From Rhodospirillales bacterium (GTDB taxonomy: Bacteria; Pseudomonadota; Alphaproteobacteria; Rhodospirillales; Magnetospirillaceae), in assembly GCA_019455065.1 (NCBI GenBank), contig JACFNC010000007.1, positions 1-64,000 of the forward strand: a stretch of 64,000 nt of DNA, written 5' to 3'. The translations under genes were made by a program, and so were the position numbers. Every line of letters begins with the position of its first letter. Within the stretch, counting starts at the first letter, position 1. Shown piece by piece: positions 44,318-52,972 of this stretch. The notes below the pieces were generated by a model, which saw only the letters and a program-made list of their open reading frames with translations, did not search any database and was not told the DNA's origin.

Positions 44318-44590
44318 TCAGTTCCCTTCGCTGGCCTTGATGTCCGAGGTGTTCAGGGGCTTCGGTTGGATCACCTTGCCCGATTGATAGCGTTCCATGG
44401 CGTCGGCGGCGCGGCGGCCGCTGGCTTCCGGAGCAGGTTCCTGGCCGGGATGCGGGTCGGGGTTGATGACCTGCATGGCGACGTTGTGGTTGACCGCGTC
44501 GCCGAAACCGGGCTCGGAAATCACCGAGCCTTGGCAAGCGGCGAGGGCCGGGGAGAGGGTGGCGAGGATGAGGAGGAGGAGCTTTCGCAT
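44318..44590 (-). CDS. Short CpaD-like Tad lipoprotein
   Basis: 90 residues: signal peptide with lipobox LSPALAACQG, then PGFGDAVNHNVAMQVINPDP, which matches the conserved tail region of CpaD/TadC-locus lipoproteins, and a polar end (ADAMERYQSGKVIQPKP). Full CpaD is about 200 residues, so this is a short form of the type seen in some Rhodospirillales tad loci. It lies between the secretin and cpaE genes, the cpaD position. ATG 44590; the 11 codons before it overlap cpaC and are not used. Confidence 0.78.
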   Translation of the reverse strand: MRKLLLLILATLSPALAACQGSVISEPGFGDAVNHNVAMQVINPDPHPGQEPAPEASGRRAADAMERYQSGKVIQPKPLNTSDIKASEGN

Positions 44591-44597
44591 GGCAGCC

Positions 44598-46034
44598 TCA
44601 CTTGATGATGTGGCCGTAGGCACCGGCGATACCGCCCCCGGCTTGTGAACCCAGGACGGCGCGGGCTTGAGTTGGGGCGATGCCTGAACCGGGGGCCTCG
44701 GTGCGGCCGAACAGGAACAGGTCCGTATCCGAAGGAGGCACGAAGTAGTCGGTCGGAGAGCGCAGCGATCCAGCCGCCACGGGCTTGACCAGGCGCGGCG
44801 TGACGATGATTACCAGTTCGGTCTCGCGGCGCTGGAATTCGGTGCTGCGGAACAGGGCGCCCAGTACCGGCAACTGTCCCAGGCCTGGCAACTGGCGGAC
44901 CTGGTCCTGGAAGTCGTTCTGCAGCAGGCCGGCAATGGCGAAGCTTTGACCGTCGCGCAGTTCAACCGTCGTCGTCGCCCGGCGGGTCGAAAGGCCCGGG
45001 ATGCGGAAGCCGGACAGCACCACCGCGTTGGTGTCGTCGATCTGGCTAACCTCGGGGCTGACCACCAGATTGATAAGATCACCGTCCAGCACCGTCGGGG
45101 TGAAGGCCAGCCCTACGCCGAACTGCTTGAACTCGATCGTGATGGTGGTCCGGCCGCTGTCGCTGTCCTGCGCCACGGGCACCGGGAATTCGCCGCCGGC
45201 CAGGAAATTGGCGGTGTCGCCCGACAGCGCGATCAGGTTCGGCTCGGCGAGCACCTTGACCACGCCTTTTTGTTCCAGCGCGTCGATCAGCACGTCCAGG
45301 GTGACGAACCCGGTGGTCCATTCGGCGAGGCCGGCGCCAAAGCGCGTGATGTCCAGGCCGTCGAGGGTGGTGAAGCTGAAGCTGTCCTCGCGACCCAGGG
45401 TGAAATCGGGTTTGATTCCCAGTTCGCGAGCCGCCGTGCGCGCCACCTCGGCGATGCGTACGGCAAGCATCACCTGCTGGCTTCCGGCCACCCGCAGCAG
45501 GTTGGTCACCTTTCCCGGCGCATAGCGTTCGGCCACCGAAACGGCGCTGGCAAGGCGGTCGGGGTTCGACACGGTGCCGCTCAGGATCACCGAGTCCCCG
45601 GCCGGACGAACCTCGACCGATTCGGTGGGCAGGAGCTCGTTGAGCTTGTCCTTGAGACCTTGGACGTCGTGGGTGACGACGATGTCGACGACGGCGAGCA
45701 GTTGTTTGTTGCGGCCGTAGACGCTCAGGTTCGTGGTGCCGAGGGATTTGCCCAGCACGTAGACGGAGCGGTCGCTCAAGGCGACGACGTCGGCGATCTC
45801 GGCGTTGCCGATCGACAGGTCGGAGAACGGCCGTTCCAGCCGCAGCACCTCCGACTTGTTGAGTGGAACGACCATGTCGCCGGCCCGGACGTCGGCCATC
45901 GGGGTGATGGCAGTCGGCGGCGTCTGGGCGCCTGCGACCGGCGCGAAAGCCGTGACCGCGAGGGCGGTGATGGTCGCCGCGGCGGTGGTTCGGAGCGCGC
46001 GCGCCAGATGGTGGAAGGGCGAGGATTTGGGCAT
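44598..46034 (-). CDS. cpaC: Tad pilus outer-membrane secretin
   Basis: 478 residues of the CpaC/RcpA secretin group. A signal peptide (to about residue 36) is followed by an N-terminal pilus-assembly domain (VLRLERPFSDLSIGNAEIADV, GKSLGTTNLSVYGRN), a BON-like region (SVEVRPAGDSVILSGTVSNP), and the C-terminal secretin channel with VLAEPNLIALSGDTANFLAGGEFPVPV and PGLGQLPVLGALFRST. Forms the outer-membrane pore for the Flp pilus. Confidence 0.94.
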   Translation of the reverse strand: MPKSSPFHHLARALRTTAAATITALAVTAFAPVAGAQTPPTAITPMADVRAGDMVVPLNKSEVLRLERPFSDLSIGNAEIADVVALSDRSVYVLGKSLGTTNLSVYGRNKQLLAVVDIVVTHDVQGLKDKLNELLPTESVEVRPAGDSVILSGTVSNPDRLASAVSVAERYAPGKVTNLLRVAGSQQVMLAVRIAEVARTAARELGIKPDFTLGREDSFSFTTLDGLDITRFGAGLAEWTTGFVTLDVLIDALEQKGVVKVLAEPNLIALSGDTANFLAGGEFPVPVAQDSDSGRTTITIEFKQFGVGLAFTPTVLDGDLINLVVSPEVSQIDDTNAVVLSGFRIPGLSTRRATTTVELRDGQSFAIAGLLQNDFQDQVRQLPGLGQLPVLGALFRSTEFQRRETELVIIVTPRLVKPVAAGSLRSPTDYFVPPSDTDLFLFGRTEAPGSGIAPTQARAVLGSQAGGGIAGAYGHIIK

Positions 46035-46085
46035 GGCTTTCGGTTTTCCCTACCTTCGGGTTTCTGGAGCCAGGTCAAAGGCCGG

Positions 46086-46916
46086 TCAGCGGGCGAATTC
46101 CCGTCGGACCTCGTAGTTGGAGGCCTCGGTCCCTCGGAGAATGCGTATCGACACCCCGGTCGGCGGCGCCGCCGCAACGGCGGGCTTGGCCTTTGGCGTT
46201 TCGGTTCCGAGGTCGCGCAAGCCAATCGTACGTGCCGGCGCCTCTTCGGCGTCGCTGAGGTTGCGCAGGGCGAGACTCAGGGTTCCGACCTGCGAGCCGA
46301 GAGTCAGTTTCTGGGCCTCGGCAGGTGTCACCTCGAGAGTGACCGCGCGCGCCACCGTCGGTTTGTCCTTGCGCTCGTTGGCATCCTGGTCGACCCCGAG
46401 AACGCGAATGTTCTGGAGAAGAATGTCGGTTACCGGGGCCCGCTGCTGCTGGTCGCGGGTCAACAGCACGTCGACCCGGTCGCCGGGCAATACGAAACCG
46501 GCCACACCCAACACATCGTTGACCCGTATGGTCACCGCGCGCTTCTCCATCGGCAGCACGGTCGACAGCGTTGCCCGGCCGTTGGCGCCCGAAACCTTGC
46601 TTGCGAGGATGGGTTCGTCGGGCTCGATCGTTCGCAAGGCGACTCGCTCGCCGTCCTTGCCGACGAGTTCATCGATGCTGGTGAAGGCCCCCACCGGCAC
46701 CGTTCCGGCCGGCCAGTCCACGAGCCGGACCAGATCCTGGCGAATCCGCGTGCCGAAGGTCATCTGCGACCGCGCCACGACGACCTTGGTCACGGGAAGC
46801 GTGGCCTCGGGGGCCGGTGGCGGGGCTTGGCGGGCCAGCCAGTCCTGTACCAGGAACACGGACACCAGGCCGAGTACGATAGCAATGGCGAGCATCGCGA
46901 AGGCACGCTTCTTCAT
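46086..46916 (-). CDS. cpaB: Tad pilus assembly protein CpaB/RcpC
   Basis: 276 residues: an N-terminal membrane anchor (FAMLAIAIVLGLVSVFLV), a Pro/Ala stretch, an SAF domain (VVVARSQMTFGTRIRQDLVRLVDWP) and VLPMEKRAVTIRVNDVLGVAGFVLPGDRVDVLL, diagnostic of the family. Periplasmic partner of the secretin. Second gene of the flp operon, 61 bp after the pilin gene. Confidence 0.93.
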   Translation of the reverse strand: MKKRAFAMLAIAIVLGLVSVFLVQDWLARQAPPPAPEATLPVTKVVVARSQMTFGTRIRQDLVRLVDWPAGTVPVGAFTSIDELVGKDGERVALRTIEPDEPILASKVSGANGRATLSTVLPMEKRAVTIRVNDVLGVAGFVLPGDRVDVLLTRDQQQRAPVTDILLQNIRVLGVDQDANERKDKPTVARAVTLEVTPAEAQKLTLGSQVGTLSLALRNLSDAEEAPARTIGLRDLGTETPKAKPAVAAAPPTGVSIRILRGTEASNYEVRREFAR

Positions 46917-46977
46917 TTCCGCCTACTTCGTTGGAATGAGGAGGGATCTGGCCCGGGAAATCCCGGGCCAGAACTGC

Positions 46978-47166
46978 TCAGGTCGCGTTCGCCGCCTGCA
47001 ACGCCGCGCCGATCTTGTCGAAAGTGACGTCCAGTTGGGTTCCGATCAGCTGGACGGCGGCGATGATGACGACCGAAATCAGGGCCGCCAGCAGGCCGTA
47101 TTCGATTGCCGTCGCTCCGTTGTCGTCACGGCAGAGGTTTTTGAACATGTCGGTAAATTTTCTCAT
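46978..47166 (-). CDS. flp: Flp-family type IVb pilin
   Basis: 62 residues: a short leader ending DDNG, then ATAIEYGLLAALISVVIIAAVQLIG. Cleavage after the Gly leaves Glu-Tyr at positions 5-6, the Flp motif. This is the major subunit of the Tad pilus. GGAGACC precedes the ATG. It heads the minus-strand tad operon behind a long AT-rich leader. Confidence 0.95.
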   Translation of the reverse strand: MRKFTDMFKNLCRDDNGATAIEYGLLAALISVVIIAAVQLIGTQLDVTFDKIGAALQAANAT

Positions 47167-47582
47167 TAATTGGTCTCCAGCTTCTTGGTGGACCGATCAA
47201 TTCCTCGAAAGACATCTCGTTCTTCCAAGGAGACCTACGGAGGATGAACCTCGCGTGGTCGGTAGATACTGCCGCGAAAGATGACGCAAACGAGATATGA
47301 ATACGGAGTATAAATGTGAGAAAAAGCATTCTTTTAATACCCAGATAGAGAATTAATATCCTGTCGTGACTATATTTTTGTAATTATATTGTTATGACAA
47401 GAGTAAGCGCAGGACATTATTTTCGTCATATGCCCATGAACGCAGTTTCTGCCGAGGGAGATCTTGTCGCCGCAGCGGCTATATCGTTTCCCGGTAAGAG
47501 TCGGCCTATGGCGAGGGACACTTGCCCTCCGGGGCCCGACCAATGGTATGGTGTGGGCTCTTAGCTCAGCCGGAGGGTCGTA
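47167..47582. other. AT-rich upstream region of flp
   Basis: About 415 bases with no supported gene. The stretch 47285-47405 is much more AT-rich than its surroundings (for example AGAAAAAGCATTCTTTTAAT and TATATTTTTGTAATTATATT) and should hold the flp promoter on the minus strand. No unique -35/-10 pair stands out. Near 47555-47573 a segment resembles the 5' part of a tRNA but does not continue as one. Confidence 0.5.
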
Positions 47583-48047
47583 ATGCTAGGTTGGAAGTGG
47601 TTGGCGGGCGCCGGAATGATGGTCGTGGCTCTTGGCATCGGCAGCGCCCTGACGGGCGGCACGGCCGCCGCCGACGAGGTCGTCGTTTACAAGTCGCCTT
47701 ATTGCGGCTGCTGCGCCAAATGGGTCGATCACATGCGGGCCAACGGCTTTTCCGTGGCCGTGCGCGAGGTCGAGGATGTGGCGCCGGTCAAGGCGGCGCA
47801 CGGCGTCGCACCCAGTCTGGAGTCGTGCCACACGGCGGTCGTCGATGGGTATGTGGTCGAAGGCCATGTGCCGGCGGGCGACGTGAAGCGTCTACTGGCG
47901 GAACGGCCGCGCGTGCGCGGCTTGGCCGTGCCCGGCATGCCCAGCGGCTCGCCGGGCATGGAGGGGCCGACGAAGGATTCCTACGACGTGGTGGCCTTCG
48001 ACGGGGTCGGCCGCGTCTCGGTTTTCAACCGCTATCCGGCCCGCTGA
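47583..48047 (+). CDS. DUF411 metal-binding protein
   Basis: 154 residues. An N-terminal signal or anchor (residues 4-30), then VVVYKSPYCGCCAKWVDHMRANGF, a CxCC thioredoxin-like metal motif, and LESCHTAVVDGYVVEGHVPAGDVKRLLAERP. DUF411 proteins are periplasmic and usually sit with copper-resistance genes; copper binding is the common guess. GGAGGGTCG precedes the ATG. No other copper gene is adjacent. It converges on the 3-hydroxyacyl-CoA dehydrogenase gene with 1 bp between stops. Confidence 0.87.
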   Translation: MLGWKWLAGAGMMVVALGIGSALTGGTAAADEVVVYKSPYCGCCAKWVDHMRANGFSVAVREVEDVAPVKAAHGVAPSLESCHTAVVDGYVVEGHVPAGDVKRLLAERPRVRGLAVPGMPSGSPGMEGPTKDSYDVVAFDGVGRVSVFNRYPAR

Positions 48048-48048
48048 C

Positions 48049-49569
48049 TCACGCCTCGGGCGTCGTCAGCGATACGCCGAGCATCGCCCGCCGCTTCAGC
48101 CACGGGCTGGGGCGGTAGCGGGGGTCGCCGTAGAAGCGATGCATGGCCTCGAGAATGGTCAGCACGGTCGGCGCGCCAAGGCGGTCGCCCATCGCCAGTG
48201 GGCCTTCCGGGTAGCCGAGTCCGAGGGTGACCGCCCGGTCGATGTCCTCGGGCGTGGCGATACGCTGCTGGGCGATGTCGCAAGCCACGTTGACGATACT
48301 GGCGGCGATGCGCTGGGCGACGAAGCCCGGGCTGTCGTGTACGACCGACACCGCGACCCCGTCGGCGGCCAGCAGGCCCTGGGCCGCCTCTGAGGCGGTG
48401 GGACTCGTCACCGGCGTGGTCATCAACGTGCGGTGCTTGGCGAGACCGAAGAGCCGATCGAGCGCCACCGTGCGGGTGGGGTCGAGCCCCAGCGCGACGG
48501 CGGTGGTGGTGGCGTCCTCGCCGACCGGCGCGACGATGCACAGGCTGTCCGTGCCCGGCCGGGTGTTGCCGTCCCACGGGCAGCCGGCCAGGCCGGCCAG
48601 CTTCTCGATCACGGCGCGGGCCTCGCCCTGGGCGGCGGTCCAGACCGGGATCGGGGGAACGGCCGGGGGCGGTGGCGGCGCCGCCGGTGGCGGGGTGCCG
48701 TCATGGCGGTAGAAGCCACGCCCGCTCTTGCGCCCCAGCAGGCCGGCGGCAAGGCGCTGCGCGGTGATCGGCGAGGGGCGGAAGCGCGGCTCCTCGTAGA
48801 ACTGGTGATAGATCGATTCCATCACCGGGTGGGACACGTCGAGGCCCGTGAGGTCGAAGAGTTCGAGCGGCCCCATGCGGAAGCCGGCGGCTTCGCGCAT
48901 GACGCGGTCCACGGTGGCTTCGTCGGCGATGCCCTCGCCCAGGATGCGCAGGGCCTCGGTGCCGTAGCCGCGGCCGGCGTGGTTGACCAGGAAGCCGGGT
49001 GTGTCCTTGGCGCGTGCCGGGTGGTGCCCCATGCGGCGTGCCAGCGTGACCAGGGCGCCGGTTACCTCGGGCTCGGTCAGCAGGCCGGGGATGACCTCGA
49101 CGACCCGCATCAGGGGCACGGGATTGAAGAAATGCAGTCCGGCGATGCGGCCCGGCCGGCGGGCGCCGGCGGCGATGGCCGTCACCGACAGCGACGAGGT
49201 GTTGGTGGCGAGGACGCAGTCGTCGCCCACGATCCCTTCGAGTTCGGCGAACAGGGCGCGCTTGGCATCGAGGTTCTCGACGATCGCCTCGACGACGACA
49301 TGAGCGGCGGCCATGTCGGTCAGGCTGTCGGCGGCCCGCAGGCGCCCACCGGCCGCGGCGGCGGCCTCGGCGGTCAGCTTTCCCTTCTCGGCCAGCTTGC
49401 CGAACATCTGGACGACGCCCCGCCGCGCCGCCTCAGCGGCCTCGGGCCGGGTGTCGAACAGCGTCACCGAGGCGCCGGCGGCGGCGGCGATCTGGGCGAT
49501 GCCCTGGCCCATGACCCCGGTCCCGACGATGCCGATGCACAGGTCCGGGCGGTTCGCGTCGAGCGCCAT
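48049..49569 (-). CDS. paaH: 3-hydroxyacyl-CoA dehydrogenase, PaaH-like
   Basis: 506 residues. N-terminal Rossmann domain GIVGTGVMGQGIAQIAAAAG, catalytic region IAGLHFFNPVPLMRVVEVIPG, and two C-terminal 3HCDH helical domains (GFLVNHAGRGYGTEALRI and GFVAQRIAASIVNVACDIAQ with LGLGYPEGPLAMGDRLG). The double C-terminal domain is typical of PaaH/3-hydroxyadipyl-CoA dehydrogenases. NAD-dependent step of beta-oxidation or aromatic side-chain breakdown. Last gene of the catabolic operon, but now separated from it by the apeA insert and probably cut off from its original promoter. Confidence 0.88.
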   Translation of the reverse strand: MALDANRPDLCIGIVGTGVMGQGIAQIAAAAGASVTLFDTRPEAAEAARRGVVQMFGKLAEKGKLTAEAAAAAGGRLRAADSLTDMAAAHVVVEAIVENLDAKRALFAELEGIVGDDCVLATNTSSLSVTAIAAGARRPGRIAGLHFFNPVPLMRVVEVIPGLLTEPEVTGALVTLARRMGHHPARAKDTPGFLVNHAGRGYGTEALRILGEGIADEATVDRVMREAAGFRMGPLELFDLTGLDVSHPVMESIYHQFYEEPRFRPSPITAQRLAAGLLGRKSGRGFYRHDGTPPPAAPPPPPAVPPIPVWTAAQGEARAVIEKLAGLAGCPWDGNTRPGTDSLCIVAPVGEDATTTAVALGLDPTRTVALDRLFGLAKHRTLMTTPVTSPTASEAAQGLLAADGVAVSVVHDSPGFVAQRIAASIVNVACDIAQQRIATPEDIDRAVTLGLGYPEGPLAMGDRLGAPTVLTILEAMHRFYGDPRYRPSPWLKRRAMLGVSLTTPEA

Positions 49570-49653
49570 GTCTATTTCTCCGTCTCGTGATGCCGGGCCA
49601 GAGTACGCATTGCGCGCCGGAATGCAACGGGCCGGGCGCCGCCACCAACCCCA

Positions 49654-49687
49654 TCATTGCGAGGAGGCGCAGCCGACGAAGCGATCC
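49654..49687. repeat. Dispersed repeat copy (TCATTGCGAGGAG type)
   Basis: TCATTGCGAGGAGGCGCAGC, continuing CGACGAAGCGATCC, resembles short repeats scattered between genes in many alphaproteobacteria. A shorter relative lies at 54824-54850. It sits between the dehydrogenase start and the displaced gene end. Confidence 0.4.
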
Positions 49688-49701
49688 AGCTTGAACGAAT
49701 C

Positions 49702-49816
49702 AATCCTCGAACAGGGTGTCGGCCAAGCCGGTAACCTCGGCTCCGCCGGCGATGCGGTCGGCGAGGTGGCGGGTTTCCGGCAGCATCCAGTTGCGCACGA
49801 AGGTGGCGACGGCGCG
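49702..49816 (-). repeat. Left 115-bp direct repeat: displaced 3' end of the acyl-CoA dehydrogenase gene
   Basis: Matches 51290-51404 at 113 of 115 positions (differences at 49715/51303 and 49792/51380). Read on the minus strand it encodes the last 38 codons of the acyl-CoA dehydrogenase, ending LADTLFED and then TGA, with one change (Asp to Asn before WMLPETRHLAD). It is not joined to a gene body, so it is a leftover gene end: the original 3' end now cut off by the insert. Confidence 0.93.
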
Positions 49817-51289
49817 TGAGGCTTGCTACATCTGCCTCTCTACATAAGAATTACAGTCGGTCGACCAGGGAGCGTGGGATGCTTACGATCTTGAGTGAAA
49901 TAGGCAAGCTAACGTCACCAGGGCTCTGGAAGGATCCGTTTAAGTCGTTTCAATGGGTGGGAAATCTAACATATTCGCCGTCGGATGGTTGTGATCTTGA
50001 AGTCTATACGGAAAATAATGATTTAGACATTTACCACCTATCTGGTGAATTTGAGTTAATAAAATGGAACGGATTTGATGGGGTTCCATGTACGATCATT
50101 GACGCTTTCTGTCAGAACAGCACAGAATTTCATAAGGGAGGCCAGCGCCGAACGATATTTGGGAACCATATGCTCTATGGCATCCATATCGACTCCAAAA
50201 CTCAGCCGATAGCTCGGGGGCTGACATTTCGGTCGCCAGCGTTAGTAAGGTGGTCTCAGCCGAAAAATATAAGCGTTACGTGGAACGGCGCCAGTAATAT
50301 AGTCGCCAATTACTCATCGCCTCCTCCTGTGGATTTCTGCTTGAAAGGTATAGCTGACGTTATAATGTGGTGGAGTGCCTCGGCAAAGGCATGTCCGATG
50401 AGCGATGGCGAGCACCGTATCGTAGAGCAATCCGCGATTCAATTCTCATTTCTTAATGAGAAGAGTTTTAATGAGTTGTTAGATATTATATCAGCTATGG
50501 AGTTTTATGCAAATTTTGCTTCTAACCTATTTGCCGGGCCGCCTGAATGCAATTTACTTATTAAACATGACGATATGACTGTGCCAAGAGTTCTGTTGCA
50601 CAGAGGTTGGTATGGAAAGGAACACGACCACGATCCGCGCTCAGAATATTTTCGTTTTTGTGATGTTAAGGAAAATCTCTCGTATTCTCTATCGCTCTGG
50701 TTTGAATCGTACAAGAAACACAGGGATGCAGTTCAACTATATTCATTAATTAGAACAAGAAAATATGACATTCAAAGTGAACTTCTTTACCTCGCCCGAT
50801 GTGTAGAGGCCCTCGCCCGGGACTTATTCCCGTGCGACGAGCCGAGCAAAGCAGAGGATAGAAAAATCGGCAAAGTGTTGAGAAAAGCCCTTCGCGAAAA
50901 TTTTGATACCGCGTTTCAAGAGAAATTTAGAGATCGCATTTGCAGAAAACTCGTTGGGCTTGGAGGGACTTCTTTTCAAGACAGACTAATCGACCTCAAT
51001 AAACATCTCTCTGGATCCATCAGAGAAGTATGTCCGAAGTTTGATTCGCTCGTCCCAATCGTTGCAAAATGGCGAAATGATCTTACACATTGCAATCCAA
51101 GAGAAATGTTAAATCAGGATATTTTCGATGAACTTTGTCTATGCCGCGATCTCCTGAAAATGTGCGTTGAAGCTATTTTTCTCCGGCTCATGTCGGTGTC
51201 GGACGATAGGGCTGCTAGGACTCTGAGCCATCATTATGCGTGGCAGTTCCGCAAGACGTTGCCAAAAGTCCTCGCGTCGCGCCTCTCCT
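49817..51289 (+). mobile_element. AT-rich insert carrying apeA, bounded by direct repeats
   Basis: 1473 bases of visibly lower GC (single 60-base stretches at 27-50% by count, against well over 60% around it), inserted at the 3' end of a host gene and bounded by a 115-bp direct repeat of that gene's end. One gene fills it. There is no integrase, transposase, terminal inverted repeat or tRNA. The layout fits site-specific integration that replaces the target gene's 3' end, a minimal relic of a larger island, or uptake by recombination. Confidence 0.65.
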
Positions 51290-51291
51290 AA
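49879..51291 (+). CDS. apeA: ApeA-like HEPN anti-phage protein
   Basis: 470 residues. The N-terminal part (FQWVGNLTYSPSDGCDLEVY, later GVPCTIIDAF) follows the ApeA N-terminal domain. The C-terminal helical part (ELLYLARCVEALARDLFP, then IVAKWRNDLTHCNP) is an ApeA-type HEPN domain with the R-x4-H RNase motif at Arg399/His404. ApeA is a single-gene defence protein thought to act by abortive infection through RNA cleavage. ATG 49879 follows AGGGAG. Codon choice (many AT-ending codons) and GC differ sharply from neighbours, showing recent transfer. Its TAA is completed by the first bases of the right repeat. Confidence 0.85.
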   Translation: MLTILSEIGKLTSPGLWKDPFKSFQWVGNLTYSPSDGCDLEVYTENNDLDIYHLSGEFELIKWNGFDGVPCTIIDAFCQNSTEFHKGGQRRTIFGNHMLYGIHIDSKTQPIARGLTFRSPALVRWSQPKNISVTWNGASNIVANYSSPPPVDFCLKGIADVIMWWSASAKACPMSDGEHRIVEQSAIQFSFLNEKSFNELLDIISAMEFYANFASNLFAGPPECNLLIKHDDMTVPRVLLHRGWYGKEHDHDPRSEYFRFCDVKENLSYSLSLWFESYKKHRDAVQLYSLIRTRKYDIQSELLYLARCVEALARDLFPCDEPSKAEDRKIGKVLRKALRENFDTAFQEKFRDRICRKLVGLGGTSFQDRLIDLNKHLSGSIREVCPKFDSLVPIVAKWRNDLTHCNPREMLNQDIFDELCLCRDLLKMCVEAIFLRLMSVSDDRAARTLSHHYAWQFRKTLPKVLASRLS

Positions 51292-52961
51292 TCCTCGAAC
51301 AGCGTGTCGGCCAAGCCGGTAACCTCGGCTCCGCCGGCGATGCGGTCGGCGAGGTGGCGGGTTTCCGGCAGCATCCAGTCGCGCACGAAGGTGGCGACGG
51401 CGCGGGTGCGGTCGGGGCGCGGCGAATGGTCGGCGGCGGCCTCGAGGCGGCTCCAGGCGGCGCCCAGGGCGACGAGGCCGGTCAGGCGCATGAAGCTGGT
51501 CGCCACCAGGCCGGGATTGGTCATCGCGGCGATGCGCTCGCCGGCCTGCCGCCAGTCGGCCAGCGCCTGATCCAGGCGGTCGGCCATGGCGGTGCGGCCG
51601 TCGGCGCGGGCGGCGGCGGCGACCTGGGCGGCGTCGTCGGCGAAGGCGGCGGCGCAGGCGCCGTTGTCGAGGCGTAGCAGGCGGCTGGCCAGGGTCATCG
51701 ACTGGATGCCGTTGGTGCCCTCGTAGATGGCGGTTATACGGCCGTCGCGCACGATCTGCTCGACGCGATACTCGCGCAGGAAGCCATAGCCGCCGTGAAC
51801 CTGGACGGCGAGGTTGCCGGCCTCCATGGCACCCTCGGTGGCGACGGCCTTGCAGACCGGCGTCATGAACTCGACCCAAGCGGGGCGCTCTCCCAGTTCC
51901 AATTCGACCAGGGCCCGATAGGCCATGGCGCGGCAGCCGCCGGCCAGCGCCATCTGGGTCATCAGCATGCGGCGCACGTCATCATGGCGGACGATGGCGT
52001 CCGGTCCGTCGCCGCGGCCGGCGCGACCCTGCCGCCGCTGGATCGCATAGGCGCGCGATCGCTGGCCGGCGACCTCGGTCAGCCCGACGCCCTGCATGGC
52101 CACGTCCAGGCGCGCGAAGTTCATCATCGTGAACATCCGCGCCAGACCTTCGCCGCGCCCGCCCATGATCTCGGCCACGGCACCGTCGAAGGCGACCTGG
52201 CAGGTGGGCGAGGAGTGGAGGCCCATCTTCTCCTCGATCCGCACCACCGACACGCCGTTGCGCCGCCCGTCGGGCAACACGGCGGGGCAGGTGAACAAGG
52301 CCAGACCCTTGACGCCGGGCGGTGCGTCGGGAGTGCGGGCCAAGACCAGATGGACGATGTCGTCGGTGAGGTCCTGGTCGGCTCCGGTGATGAAGATCTT
52401 GCCGCCGTTGATGCGCCAAGTGCCGTCGTCGGCCTGAGTCGCGGTGGTGCGGACCAGCGACAGGTCGGACCCTGCCTGCGGTTCGGTCAGGCACATGGTG
52501 GCCAGAATCTCGCCCGACGCCAGCCGGGGCAGATAGGTCGCCTTCTGCTCGTCGGTGCCATGTGAGGCGATGGTTCGGGCGGCGCCCTGGGCGAGTGCGA
52601 TCTGGATCTGGAAATTGATCGACGCCCCCGACAGCATCTCGGAGATCACCGCCGCGAACACATGCGGCTGGCCTTGTCCGCCGAACTCCTCCGGCATCGA
52701 CAGGCCCGACCAGCCGGCGTCGCGGTATTTGGCGTATGCGGCGGCGATCGCCGGGTGCAGGCGCACACGGCCGTCGACCAGCCGGGCCGGGGTTGCGTCA
52801 AGCTCGGGATCGAGCGGGGCGATTTCGGCGTCGATCAGCCGTGCCGCCTGGCCGATGATTTCCGACGCGATGGAATCGTCCCATTGCGGCAGTCGCTCGA
52901 CCTCGGCCCCATGACGCAGGGTGAAAAGGATGTCTTCGACGGGGGTGCGGTAATCGATCAT
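51288..52961 (-). CDS. Acyl-CoA dehydrogenase
   Basis: 557 residues of the long acyl-CoA dehydrogenase group with an extra C-terminal domain. Motifs: ATMCLTEPQAGSDLSLVRT (FAD/substrate), GGKIFITGADQDL, VQVHGGYGFLREYRVEQIVRD and the catalytic Glu in IYEGTNGIQSMTLASRLL. It would oxidise a CoA thioester from the neighbouring ligase. Its final 38 codons come from the right repeat of the apeA insert, and its TAG overlaps the apeA stop by three bases. The reading frame is intact. Confidence 0.92.
   Translation of the reverse strand: MIDYRTPVEDILFTLRHGAEVERLPQWDDSIASEIIGQAARLIDAEIAPLDPELDATPARLVDGRVRLHPAIAAAYAKYRDAGWSGLSMPEEFGGQGQPHVFAAVISEMLSGASINFQIQIALAQGAARTIASHGTDEQKATYLPRLASGEILATMCLTEPQAGSDLSLVRTTATQADDGTWRINGGKIFITGADQDLTDDIVHLVLARTPDAPPGVKGLALFTCPAVLPDGRRNGVSVVRIEEKMGLHSSPTCQVAFDGAVAEIMGGRGEGLARMFTMMNFARLDVAMQGVGLTEVAGQRSRAYAIQRRQGRAGRGDGPDAIVRHDDVRRMLMTQMALAGGCRAMAYRALVELELGERPAWVEFMTPVCKAVATEGAMEAGNLAVQVHGGYGFLREYRVEQIVRDGRITAIYEGTNGIQSMTLASRLLRLDNGACAAAFADDAAQVAAAARADGRTAMADRLDQALADWRQAGERIAAMTNPGLVATSFMRLTGLVALGAAWSRLEAAADHSPRPDRTRAVATFVRDWMLPETRHLADRIAGGAEVTGLADTLFED
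51290..51404 (-). repeat. Right 115-bp direct repeat: 3' end now used by the acyl-CoA dehydrogenase
   Basis: The copy joined to the intact dehydrogenase gene. It supplies the gene's last 38 codons; the stop is now TAG, read from the junction with the insert, rather than TGA as in the left copy. See the left copy at 49702-49816. Confidence 0.93.
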
Positions 52962-52972
52962 GTGTCTCGTGC

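Noticed and set aside
47555-47573. GGGCTCTTAGCTCAGCCGG looks like the 5' part of a tRNA
   Set aside because: No closing D stem, anticodon arm or T arm follows; it runs into the DUF411 ribosome site. Chance or an old fragment.
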